From NCBI GenBank assembly GCA_025458755.1, contig JALORT010000072.1:1-8206 (forward strand): 8,206 bases of DNA, given 5' to 3'. The notes under the pieces were generated by a model. It was not told the origin of the DNA and made no database searches. It saw only the letters and a list, made by a program, of their open reading frames with translations. This DNA is from Methylotetracoccus sp. Its GTDB lineage: Bacteria > Pseudomonadota > Gammaproteobacteria > Methylococcales > Methylococcaceae. The position numbers and the translations under genes are program-made. Shown piece by piece: positions 1-5,957 of the stretch. The first letter of the stretch is position 1. Each line of letters starts with the position of its first letter.

Positions 1-751
1 AGACGATCAGATAGGCCAGGGCAACGAGTACGGTGGCTCCGACCCAGACGAGGTAGGGGGAGGCCATCCAATCCCAATCATAGCCCTGGTTCAGGAAGGT
101 CTGTGTTCCCCCCAGCACGAGTACCAGCAAGAGATATCCGACCCAGTCGAGACGCCGCGGCGAGACGTTCGTATCGCGGCCGTGCAGCAGGGCGGCGACC
201 GAAGCCGCTACGCACAGCGATGCCGGAACATTCAAATAGAACAGCCAGCGCCAGCCCGGATTGTCGGCGATCCATCCTCCGATGGATGTGCCCAGCGTAA
301 ATGGACTCAGCGTGAAAACGCTCCAAACAGCGAGGCCTAGTGACTTCTTCTCCTCCGGATACTCCTTGAGTATGAGCGATTGACCCAGGGGTAGCGTGAT
401 CCCCCCGGCCAGGCCGAGCAGGATGCGCGCGCACAGGAACGCATGGAGATCCCGCGAAACCGCGATCAGGACGGAGGCCAGCGCGAATACGACGAACGCG
501 ATGCTGAACAGCCGGTAGTCTCCGATTCGACTGGATAGCCAACTGGCGAGCGGAAAGGCCAGGGCCAGACCAATCATGTAATCTGTTTGGGTCCACGTGC
601 CGAGGCTCGGGGGAATACCAAGACTTCCGGCCACGCGGGGCAGCATGGCGATATACGCGCCCGCGTTCAGCAATACGATCAGGTGTCCCAATCCAAGACT
701 CAGGTTGAACACAGCGAAACGCCAGCCGGTCAGTCGCTCCGGATGTTGCAT
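1..751 (-). CDS. MFS transporter, DHA2/EmrB-like (14-TM drug:H+ antiporter type), partial
   Basis: An open minus-strand frame runs from an ATG at 751 to the window edge without a stop, giving 250 visible residues; the C-terminal half lies outside. It is a hydrophobic membrane protein. The first helix spans about residues 12-36, and a motif-A-like loop WLSSRIGDYRLF (71-82) follows the second helix. ARILLGLAGGITLPLGQSL (108-126) fits helix 4. GGWIADNPGWRWLFYLNVP (158-176) is the block typical of DHA2/EmrB proteins between helices 5 and 6. RRLDWVGYLLLV (199-210) resembles the start of helix 7 in 14-TM members. The frame upstream of 751 reaches a TAA with no other ATG, so 751 is the best start, though the ribosome site is weak. 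It is divergent from norR and preceded by a sigma54-type promoter and a NorR-type operator, which suggests NO-responsive expression (inference). The substrate cannot be told from sequence. Confidence 0.88.
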   Translation of the reverse strand, partial: MQHPERLTGWRFAVFNLSLGLGHLIVLLNAGAYIAMLPRVAGSLGIPPSLGTWTQTDYMIGLALAFPLASWLSSRIGDYRLFSIAFVVFALASVLIAVSRDLHAFLCARILLGLAGGITLPLGQSLILKEYPEEKKSLGLAVWSVFTLSPFTLGTSIGGWIADNPGWRWLFYLNVPASLCVAASVAALLHGRDTNVSPRRLDWVGYLLLVLVLGGTQTFLNQGYDWDWMASPYLVWVGATVLVALAYLIV

Positions 752-821
752 GGGATTGTCCGCAAGAAAGCGTGTAGTGTGTCGGGCCGATCGTTACGCG
801 AAGATCTGTCGGAGTGTTTGC

Positions 822-837
822 AGCAAAATCGCGGCCA
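822..837 (-). promoter_or_regulatory. Sigma54 (-24/-12) promoter for the MFS gene
   Basis: On the minus strand the sequence reads TGGC-N7-TTGCT, with GG (836-835) and GC (824-823) exactly ten bases apart, as RpoN promoters require. The predicted transcription start is near 811, about 60 nt before the MFS ATG at 751. Both core elements match the consensus; the CAC part of TGGCAC is not kept. A NorR-type operator lies about 55 bp upstream, a normal enhancer distance. That RpoN uses this site is inferred. Confidence 0.65.
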
Positions 838-891
838 TTTCTTATGCGTCTGTTTTGTTACGTCTTTTTTATTTGATCTTGGGGAGTTGAT

Positions 892-902
892 GTCAAAGTG
901 AC
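892..902. promoter_or_regulatory. NorR-type operator
   Basis: GTCA-AAG-TGAC matches exactly the reported NorR consensus GT(T/C)A-N3-T(G/A)AC. It is the core of a longer imperfect inverted repeat, TTGATGTCA-AAG-TGACAACAA (887-907). It sits between the norR-like gene and the divergent MFS gene, about 86 bp upstream of the MFS gene's predicted sigma54 transcription start. E. coli norVW has three such sites; I found only this one exact match between 838 and 938. Binding is inferred from sequence. Confidence 0.6.
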
Positions 903-961
903 AACAAGATAGCGAGACGATCGGTTCTTCTAATTGATTTGCGTCCGAAACCATTGGACTT

Positions 962-983
962 TTGTGTCGTCGAAATGACACAA
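962..983. repeat. Perfect inverted repeat at the norR 5' end
   Basis: TTGTGTC and GACACAA form a 7-bp perfect dyad around an 8-nt spacer. It covers the candidate ATG at 975 and lies just before the candidate ATGs at 990 and 999. It does not fit the NorR core spacing (GT-N7-AC). It could be an operator for autoregulation or a chance dyad. If norR really starts at 999, the dyad would lie in the leader. Confidence 0.4.
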
Positions 984-2567
984 TTCGGTATGCCGACGAT
1001 GAATCCCGCGAGTCCGCTCCCTCTCTCCGCTGCCGGCCAGACCGCCGAAGCGGTGCGCGAAGCCGTGCTGAATCTGACGGCGAACCTCCCGATGGCCGAA
1101 CGCCATCGAAGATTCCTTGAACTTTTCTCGGCGGCGATCGGAAACGCATCCTGTGCGCTGCTGCGATACCAGGACGGCATCCTGGTGCCGGTCGCGACGC
1201 GGGGACTGTCACCCGAGATGGTCGGGCGGACATTCAAGCCCGGAGACCATCGCCGTCTCGACGCCTTTCTTCGGGCCCGGTTCCCGGTTCGCTTTCCGGA
1301 CGGCGGTGTCCGTCCCGATGTGTATGACACCCTGATCCGCAAGCAATTGGGCGGAACCGCTGCAGACCATTCCTGCATCGGGTGCGGCCTCTACAATGAA
1401 GAAACGCTGCTCGGGCTGCTCCGTGCCGATGCGGTGGAGCCGGGGGCCTTCCGTCCGGTCGACGACACCCTGTTCCGGATGTTCGCAGCCATTGCCGCGG
1501 TATCGCTCCGCTATGAGAACTTTATCGAAACCCTGGAAAACCTGGCCCGGCACCGGGGGCTGGTGAACACGGAACTGGTGAACGAAGTCCTGCAGCGGGC
1601 CGGGCCACTGCTCGGAGAGAGTCCGGCCACCCGCACACTGAACAGGGAGATCGACATCGTGGCGCGGTCCCACTTGACCGTGCTGCTGACCGGCGAGACA
1701 GGTGTGGGCAAGGAAGTCGTCGCCCGTATCATCCATTCGCGCTCGCTGCGGTCCGAGCAACCGCTGGTCTACGTGAATTGCGCGGCACTGCCCGAGTCGC
1801 TGGCCGAGAGTGAATTGTTCGGCCATGTTCGCGGCGCGTTCACCGGAGCCGGCGCCGACCGCGCCGGCAAGTTCGAACTCGCACACGGTGGAACGCTGTT
1901 TCTGGACGAGATCGGCGAATTGCCGCTGTCGATCCAGGCAAAGTTGTTGCGGGCAGTGCAGTTCGGCGAAATCCAGCGGCTCGGCTCAGACCGAAGCCAT
2001 CACACCGACGTGCGGTTTCTCGCGGCGACCAATCGACGGCTCGAGGACGAGGTGCATGCCAACCGGTTTCGTGCCGACCTCTACCATCGCTTGAGTATGT
2101 ATCCGGTGCACGTACCGGCTCTGCGCGAGCGCGGCGACGATGTTGCGGTACTGGCCAACCATTTCCTGGATCAGGCCCGGGTGCGCCTGGGCTTGCGGCG
2201 GGTAGACTTGGCTCCTGCCACGCTACGGCGTTTGAAGGCCTATGACTGGCCAGGTAATGTACGGGAACTCGAACATGTCATCCTGCGGGCGACGCTCCGC
2301 GCCGCATCACTGCGTGGCGACTCGCTGGCACTGGAACCCGAAGACCTGGATGTACCCAGGCCGGAGGTCAAAGGAGCCACGGACAACAATCGTTCGGGCA
2401 AGACTCAGCACGGCCATTCTCTGGTTCGTGCGGTAGACGAACTGCAGCGGGAACGGATCACGGCCATGTTGAACGACTGTAACCACAATTGGTCCGAAGC
2501 GGCTCGCCGGTTGGGAATCGACCGTGGTAACCTGCATCGCCTCGCAAAGCGCCTGGGGATGAAATAA
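975..2567 (+). CDS. norR: NorR-type nitric-oxide-responsive sigma54 transcription activator
   Basis: This is an NO-sensing bacterial enhancer-binding protein of 530 aa if started at ATG 975; E. coli NorR is 504. With numbering from this start, a GAF domain spans about 30-180. Its residues R94, D115, D118, H132, C134 and D152 align with E. coli NorR R75, D96, D99, H111, C113 and D131, the positions around the mononuclear non-haem iron that binds NO. The AAA+ domain has Walker A GETGVGKE (240-247), the sigma54-contacting GAFTGA loop (287-292), Walker B TLFLDEIGE (307-315), and an arginine-rich RFRADLYHRL. A Fis-type helix-turn-helix closes the protein (about 488-530, WSEAARRLGIDRGNLHRL). Other in-frame starts are TTG 939, ATG 990 and ATG 999; none has a clear Shine-Dalgarno, so the start is uncertain. 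It is divergent from the MFS gene and followed by an nnrS fragment, itself an NO-linked family. All activator motifs are intact, so it is probably functional. Confidence 0.9.
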   Translation: MTQFGMPTMNPASPLPLSAAGQTAEAVREAVLNLTANLPMAERHRRFLELFSAAIGNASCALLRYQDGILVPVATRGLSPEMVGRTFKPGDHRRLDAFLRARFPVRFPDGGVRPDVYDTLIRKQLGGTAADHSCIGCGLYNEETLLGLLRADAVEPGAFRPVDDTLFRMFAAIAAVSLRYENFIETLENLARHRGLVNTELVNEVLQRAGPLLGESPATRTLNREIDIVARSHLTVLLTGETGVGKEVVARIIHSRSLRSEQPLVYVNCAALPESLAESELFGHVRGAFTGAGADRAGKFELAHGGTLFLDEIGELPLSIQAKLLRAVQFGEIQRLGSDRSHHTDVRFLAATNRRLEDEVHANRFRADLYHRLSMYPVHVPALRERGDDVAVLANHFLDQARVRLGLRRVDLAPATLRRLKAYDWPGNVRELEHVILRATLRAASLRGDSLALEPEDLDVPRPEVKGATDNNRSGKTQHGHSLVRAVDELQRERITAMLNDCNHNWSEAARRLGIDRGNLHRLAKRLGMK

Positions 2568-2748
2568 CGCACGATGCCTAAACCCGACGGAGGCTCGTCA
2601 CACCGGTCCGGCCTTCGGGCCGCACCCGGGTCATGCGCCGGTACGCCCTGCCTAGACGAGTTCGCGGCCTCTGCGGGCCGGCCGTGACGTCCGGCGTCGT
2701 AAATCGCCGGGCCGTCGGCGATGTGCTCGAACGCGGAGCGGACTAGGC
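2568..2748. other. Intergenic region with GC-rich hairpins, no supported gene
   Basis: This gap between norR and the nnrS fragment shows two short dyads. CGGCC-TTCG-GGCCG (2609-2622) is a 5-bp stem with a UUCG-type tetraloop. ATCGCC-N8-GGCGAT (2703-2722) is a 6-bp stem. Neither has a following T run, so they are not standard intrinsic terminators. A 37-codon frame from ATG 2574 lacks a ribosome site and resembles nothing I know. I saw no sigma54 core or NorR site for nnrS here, so nnrS was probably read through from norR. Confidence 0.4.
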
Positions 2749-2984
2749 ATGGCGATCCGCAAGATGCTCGGCAGTATTCAACAGAGCGTTGTATTCGGCT
2801 CCGCGTTCCGCCTTTTCTTTCTGTCGATCGGTGCTTACGCCGCCCCGGGGATGCTCGGATGGGGTCTGTCATTGAGCGGGCTGATCCCTTGGCCGCGTAC
2901 GATAACGCTTCCGGTGCGGCACGGCCATGAGATGATTTTCGGCTTCACCGGCGGCGCGATCGCCGGCGGGTTGGGCGTGAGCCT
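2749..2984 (+). pseudogene. nnrS: NnrS-family membrane protein, 5' fragment only
   Basis: The ATG at 2749 opens a frame with the start of an NnrS protein. There is an N-terminal FGSAFRLFFLSIGAYA helix (about 16-31) and then VRHGHEMIFGFTGGAIAGG (56-74), which holds the NnrS HGHEM-x-FGF signature after the first helix. NnrS proteins are haem- and copper-containing polytopic membrane proteins of nearly 400 aa that ease NO stress. Here similarity stops after about 78-80 residues near 2980. The frame continues only as proline/arginine-rich readthrough to a stop at 3070-3072, because the DNA has changed to amidase sequence in another frame. The position just downstream of norR fits an ancestral norR-nnrS operon. 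Only about a fifth of the protein remains, so it is almost certainly non-functional. Confidence 0.8.
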
Positions 2985-3326
2985 TTGGCGATCTGTGCCT
3001 TCGTGCTTACCGCCGCCTTGCCCGCGGCGGCCGTGGAAACGCCGTCCTGTGCAGCCCGCATCTCGGCGGTGATGGTCGACATTGCGGCGCGCGACCTCGA
3101 CACCTCGCGCGGGCCACCGCTCAATGCGTTCCTCGCGCTTAATCCTTTCGCCGTCGGCAAAGCCGAGATGCTCGACCGGGCGACCGCACGAGGCAAGCCG
3201 CGCGGCGCGCTCCAGTGCATGCCGGTGGCGGTCAAGGACAATTTCGCCACCTTCGACATGCCGATGGCTGTGGGCTCGCCGTCGCTCGCCGGCAACCAGC
3301 CGCCGCGTTCGGCATTGTACGCATGA
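2979..3326 (+). pseudogene. Amidase-signature family fragment (exported type), truncated at both ends
   Basis: A frame that is open from the nnrS junction and ends at TGA 3324-3326 gives about 113 residues of an amidase. A signal-peptide-like stretch AICAFVLTAALPAAA comes first. GPPLNAFLALNPFAV follows, and then GALQCMPVAVKDNFATFDMP with LAGNQPPR. In this family the Lys of PVxVKDN belongs to the Ser-cisSer-Lys triad. The glycine/serine-rich segment with both catalytic serines is absent, because similarity ends at NQPPR and a stop follows five residues later. The normal family length is about 450-550 aa. No proper start or ribosome site exists: the frame is entered from the nnrS junction, with only a TTG at 2985. 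I read this as a dead remnant brought next to nnrS by a deletion or rearrangement. Confidence 0.75.
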
Positions 3327-3498
3327 CGACCGGTGCTTGATTTCGTTTTGAGACGGGTCTCTCACCAACCCATCCCTGCGAGAAATCAGGCGCACAGATT
3401 CCGGCCGCGGATGTTGAAACAGCGGGCGGAATCGTCGGCCTCGCCCGGCAGCGGGGTCGTCAGCGTTGCCGGCAGCACCATCGTCATGCTGACTTTGC
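3327..3498. other. Gap between amidase and Sir2 remnants, no recognised gene
   Basis: About 170 bp without a supported gene. A minus-strand open stretch of about 38 codons ends at 3386 and follows the Sir2 stop. It contains ARCFNIRGRNLCA, which I do not recognise. The small dyad GAGAC-GG-GTCTC lies at about 3352-3363. Nothing marks a promoter or terminator. Confidence 0.3.
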
Positions 3499-4023
3499 TC
3501 ACCGGGGTTGACCCCAGACGGCATCCAGTAACGCGGGACGGATTTCTCCGGCCTTGCGGCGCAGCTTGAACCGCGCCTGACGGTCCAGATGGGTCGGTGC
3601 CGAGTTGATCCGGATCACGGGGAGCCGGCGTGCTGCGCGGTAAGCGGCAAGCCCGCGGCCGGGTGGACCAGCATTGAGGTTCCGATCGCGAACAACGCAT
3701 CGCCATCGGAAGCGGCGTCCTGCGCTCGCGCCCAAGTCTCCGCCGGCCGGTCTTCGTTGAACCGGACCACGTCGGGGCGCGGCAGGCTGCCGCAGAGCAC
3801 TCAGCGGGGCGGTTTCCCGGTGGAGGAGTCATCCCAGGTGTTTGCGGGGTGATACCGTTCGAAACACTTGACCCGTTGGAGGTTGCCGTGGCGTTCAACA
3901 CCTCCCGACTGCCGGCGCGTTGGTGCAGTCCGTCGACGTCTTGGGTGATCTGCGTCTTCACCGGGATTGTTACCTTGCCGACAAGCGACTCCGCACGCCG
4001 TTGTGTGTACGACAGATCGAGAA
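3499..4023 (-). pseudogene. Sir2/CobB-type NAD-dependent protein deacylase, N-truncated and multiply disrupted
   Basis: Pieces of one sirtuin lie in order on the minus strand in three frames. The first has TQITQDVDGLHQRAGSREV, the ITQNVDGLHQRAG motif that includes part of the NAD site. ERHGNLQRVKCFERYHPANT carries the catalytic His of HGN and a zinc-site Cys. VLCGSLPRPDVVRFNE, then FAIGTSMLVHPAAGLP, then LPVIRINSAPT and a C-terminal helix follow, ending at TGA 3499-3501. The lesions are a one-base loss near 3894-3900 (EV|ERHGN), an in-frame TGA at 3801-3803 just before VLCGS, and a one-base loss in the G run at 3619-3622 (GSP|VIRIN). The N-terminal Rossmann segment with the GAGxS motif is absent; its place is taken by the nifB promoter region. 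The frame can be followed back only to a TGA near 4024. Non-functional. Confidence 0.82.
3968..3983. promoter_or_regulatory. NifA upstream activator sequence for nifB (TGT-N10-ACA)
   Basis: TGT at 3968-3970 and ACA at 3981-3983 are ten bases apart, the exact NifA activator-site form. It lies 91 nt upstream of the -24 GG of the nifB promoter, about -108 from the predicted start, which is within the usual NifA range. The downstream flank GCCGACAA is shared with the activator site of the ferredoxin operon. It sits inside the stretch still readable as Sir2 remnant on the minus strand. Confidence 0.75.
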
Positions 4024-4057
4024 ATCACTTTGCCTTTTATTTCAGCAACATGGAGGA

Positions 4058-4073
4058 TGGCACAAGGGATGCA
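4058..4073 (+). promoter_or_regulatory. Sigma54 (-24/-12) promoter of nifB
   Basis: TGGCAC-AAGGG-ATGCA differs from the consensus TGGCAC-N5-TTGCA at one base. GG (4059-4060) and GC (4071-4072) are ten bases apart. The predicted start is near 4084, about 31 nt before the nifB ATG at 4115. A NifA-type site lies at the right distance upstream. Confidence 0.85.
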
Positions 4074-4114
4074 GGTCAAGAATAAACCATGCCAACCCAG
4101 CCAGCGAGCCAACG

Positions 4115-5605
4115 ATGGACCTCCCCGTTTTGAACGACCACGCACCCGCCGCCGCGCAAGGCGGTTGCAGCGCATCCTCCTGTGGATCGACCGACGATCA
4201 GGTCAATCAGCTTCCGGACCACATTCGGAAAAAGGTGCAAAATCACCCGTGTTACTCCGAGGATGCGCACCATTACTTCGCCCGCATGCACGTCGCGGTG
4301 GCGCCGGCCTGCAATATCCAATGCCACTATTGCAACCGCAAGTACGACTGCGCCAATGAATCCCGTCCCGGCGTGGTGTCCGAACTGCTGACGCCGGAAC
4401 AGGCGGTGAAGAAGACCCTGGCGGTCGCGGCGACGATCCCCCAGATGACCGTGCTGGGCATCGCCGGCCCCGGCGATCCGCTGGCCAACCCCGAGCGTAC
4501 CTTCGAGACCTTCCGCAGGCTTACCCGCGAGGCGCCGGACATCAAGCTCTGTGTCTCCACCAACGGACTGGCGCTGCCGGAGTCGGTCGAGGAGTTGGCG
4601 AAAGCCAACATCGACCATGTCACCATCACGATCAACTGCGTGGATGCCGAGATCGGCGCGAAGATCTACCCCTGGATCTTTTGGAAGAACCGGCGCATCA
4701 AGGGCAAGAAAGGTGCGCAGATCCTGATCGACCAGCAACAGAAAGGACTGGAGATGTTGGTGGAGCGGGGCATCTTGGTGAAGGTGAACTCGGTGATGAT
4801 CCCCGGCATCAACGATCGGCACCTGGCCGAAGTCAGCCGCATCGTCAAATCCAAAGGCGCCTTTCTGCACAACGTCATGCCGCTGATCGCCGAAGCCGAG
4901 CACGGCACCTTCTATGGCGTGATGGGACAGCGCGGGCCGAGCCCGGACGAACTAATGGACTTGCAGGAAGCCTGCTCCGGCGACATGAACATGATGCGCC
5001 ATTGCCGTCAATGCCGCGCCGACGCCGTGGGTTTGCTGGGCGAAGACCGGGGTGCCGAGTTCACGTTGGACAAGATCGACGCCATGGAAATCGACTACCA
5101 GTCTGCGATGGAAATGCGCAAGGTCGTACAGGAGGGCATCCTCGCCGACATGGAGGAAAAACGCGCCGCCAAAGCCGAAAAGACCTTGCCTGCTATTCCG
5201 GCGGGAACCCGCTCGGTGTTGATGGCCGTCGCGACTTCAGGGCAGAACCTCATCAACCAGCACTTCGGCCACGCCAAAGAGTTCCAGATCTACCAAGCCT
5301 CCCCGGAAGGCGTGAAGTTCATGAGCCATCGCAAGACTGACCAGTATTGCTCGGGCGACTCCACCTGCGGCGAGGCCGAATCGGCCTTGGCCCGCACCAT
5401 CCGCTCCCTGGAGGGCTGCGAGGCGGTGCTGTGCTCGAAGATCGGCTACGAGCCTTGGGAAATGCTGGAGGAAGCCGGCATCGTCCCGAACGGCGAACAT
5501 GCCATGGAGACTATCGAAGAGGCGGTGATGGCGGTGTATGTGGAGATGCACCAAGCGGGAAAGCTGGAGCAAAAAGCCGCCACGTTATGCCGGGCCAAGG
5601 CCTGA
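4115..5605 (+). CDS. nifB: Nitrogenase cofactor biosynthesis protein NifB
   Basis: NifB is the radical-SAM enzyme that fuses two [4Fe-4S] clusters and inserts a carbide and an extra sulfur to make NifB-co, the 8Fe core of FeMo-co. The product is 496 aa, typical of the proteobacterial two-domain form. The radical SAM motif is C66-NIQ-C70-HY-C73, followed by NRKYDCANESRPGV. HPC at 44-46 and RHCRQCRADAVGLLGEDRG at 295-313 supply further conserved cluster ligands. GIAGPGDPLANP (115-126) and VSTNGLALP (147-155) are family hallmarks. A NifX/NafY-like domain occupies about 365-480 (SGQNLINQHFGHAKEFQIY). The frame is open back to a TTG at 3920, but that would span the sigma54 promoter and a pseudogene. 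ATG 4115 is the only sensible start after the predicted transcription start, although its ribosome site is poor. A terminator follows at once, so nifB is probably a single-gene unit under NifA/RpoN control. Confidence 0.97.
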   Translation: MDLPVLNDHAPAAAQGGCSASSCGSTDDQVNQLPDHIRKKVQNHPCYSEDAHHYFARMHVAVAPACNIQCHYCNRKYDCANESRPGVVSELLTPEQAVKKTLAVAATIPQMTVLGIAGPGDPLANPERTFETFRRLTREAPDIKLCVSTNGLALPESVEELAKANIDHVTITINCVDAEIGAKIYPWIFWKNRRIKGKKGAQILIDQQQKGLEMLVERGILVKVNSVMIPGINDRHLAEVSRIVKSKGAFLHNVMPLIAEAEHGTFYGVMGQRGPSPDELMDLQEACSGDMNMMRHCRQCRADAVGLLGEDRGAEFTLDKIDAMEIDYQSAMEMRKVVQEGILADMEEKRAAKAEKTLPAIPAGTRSVLMAVATSGQNLINQHFGHAKEFQIYQASPEGVKFMSHRKTDQYCSGDSTCGEAESALARTIRSLEGCEAVLCSKIGYEPWEMLEEAGIVPNGEHAMETIEEAVMAVYVEMHQAGKLEQKAATLCRAKA

Positions 5606-5629
5606 CTGGCGATCATCCTTAGCCCCGGG

Positions 5630-5652
5630 AACGCGGCCTCTTGCCGCGTTTT
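5630..5652 (+). terminator. Rho-independent terminator after nifB
   Basis: AACGCGGC (5630-5637) and GCCGCGTT (5643-5650) form a perfect 8-bp stem around the loop CTCTT. The stem ends in a short T run (5649-5652) followed by pyrimidines. It lies 24 nt after the nifB stop and separates nifB from the ferredoxin operon. Confidence 0.85.
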
Positions 5653-5802
5653 CCTCTTGTAAACCGGCCTGCAATTCAGTCCGTTCCCCACTGATTTCAG
5701 TGCGAAAGCCAGGCTTGCGTGCCAGCTATCCGCAAACCGCAGCGGAAGGTATGCATCGCGTTCCCGTGGCTTGAGCAAACCTTCAGCTAGTGAGTCGCTG
5801 AT

Positions 5803-5818
5803 TGTAGGTTAGCCGACA
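5803..5818. promoter_or_regulatory. NifA upstream activator sequence 1 of the ferredoxin operon
   Basis: TGT (5803-5805) and ACA (5816-5818) are exactly ten bases apart. The TGT lies 92 nt before the -24 GG, against 91 at nifB. The site shares the leading TTGT and the trailing GCCGACAA with the nifB site. Confidence 0.75.
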
Positions 5819-5835
5819 AAGCTCGCCCCGGCCTT

Positions 5836-5851
5836 TGTCCGCCTAGTTACA
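5836..5851. promoter_or_regulatory. NifA upstream activator sequence 2 of the ferredoxin operon
   Basis: TGT (5836-5838) and ACA (5849-5851) are again ten bases apart. The site is 33 bp from the first one, about three helical turns, so both would face the same side of the DNA. Inner bases differ from the other two sites. Confidence 0.65.
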
Positions 5852-5893
5852 GACCAATATCGACAATACTCATAAAAGTCATGTGAATAGCAC

Positions 5894-5909
5894 TGGCACG
5901 GCGAATGCT
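5894..5909 (+). promoter_or_regulatory. Sigma54 (-24/-12) promoter of the ferredoxin-nifO-flavodiiron operon
   Basis: TGGCAC-GGCGA-ATGCT has GG (5895-5896) and GC (5907-5908) ten bases apart. It carries the full TGGCACG element. The predicted start is near 5920, so the ferredoxin leader is about 38 nt. This placement rules out the GTG at 5883 as a start codon. Confidence 0.85.
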
Positions 5910-5957
5910 TTACCTATATCAACAACCCTTTTGGCTGACACAGCGGCAGACCGTGTT

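Larger units (their letters stand above)
5653..5957. other. Intergenic control region of the ferredoxin operon
   Basis: About 300 bp without a supported gene on either strand. The left half (5653-5800) shows nothing I recognise. The right half holds two NifA-type sites and a sigma54 promoter, with a more AT-rich stretch (about 5851-5893) between them. That is where a DNA bend, for example by IHF, would be expected, but I see no good IHF consensus. Confidence 0.6.

Noticed and set aside
78..596. Minus-strand 172-codon frame within the MFS gene
   Set aside because: It is out of frame with the MFS protein, is arginine/proline-rich and has no family resemblance. The true frame runs open to the window edge.
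2574..2687. Small frame of 37 codons after norR
   Set aside because: No ribosome site and no known similarity; the composition is that of random GC-rich DNA.
2405..2872. Minus-strand 155-codon frame over the norR 3' end and intergenic region
   Set aside because: Mostly antisense to norR and the nnrS start, arginine-rich, with no recognisable domain or ribosome site.
3386..3498. Short minus-strand frame ending RCFNIRGRNLCA
   Set aside because: It may be a real tail or a small protein, but it lacks a convincing start and family, and it sits inside the decayed region.
3801..3803. TGA at a zinc-Cys position read as selenocysteine
   Set aside because: Attractive because Cys to Sec is a known exchange, but the same gene has two frameshifts and no N-terminal half, so a nonsense mutation in a pseudogene is simpler.
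4004..4057. Possible IHF site upstream of the nifB promoter (AATCACTTTG and the following T-rich stretch)
   Set aside because: It misses key positions of the IHF consensus on either strand; only AT richness supports it.
3920..4114. N-terminal extension of NifB from TTG 3920
   Set aside because: It would read through the NifA site and the sigma54 promoter and over sirtuin remnant DNA; the extra residues resemble no NifB N-terminus.
5883..5957. GTG 5883 as the ferredoxin start
   Set aside because: It lies upstream of the -24/-12 promoter and predicted transcription start; MAFKIVESC at 5958 is the usual ferredoxin N-terminus.
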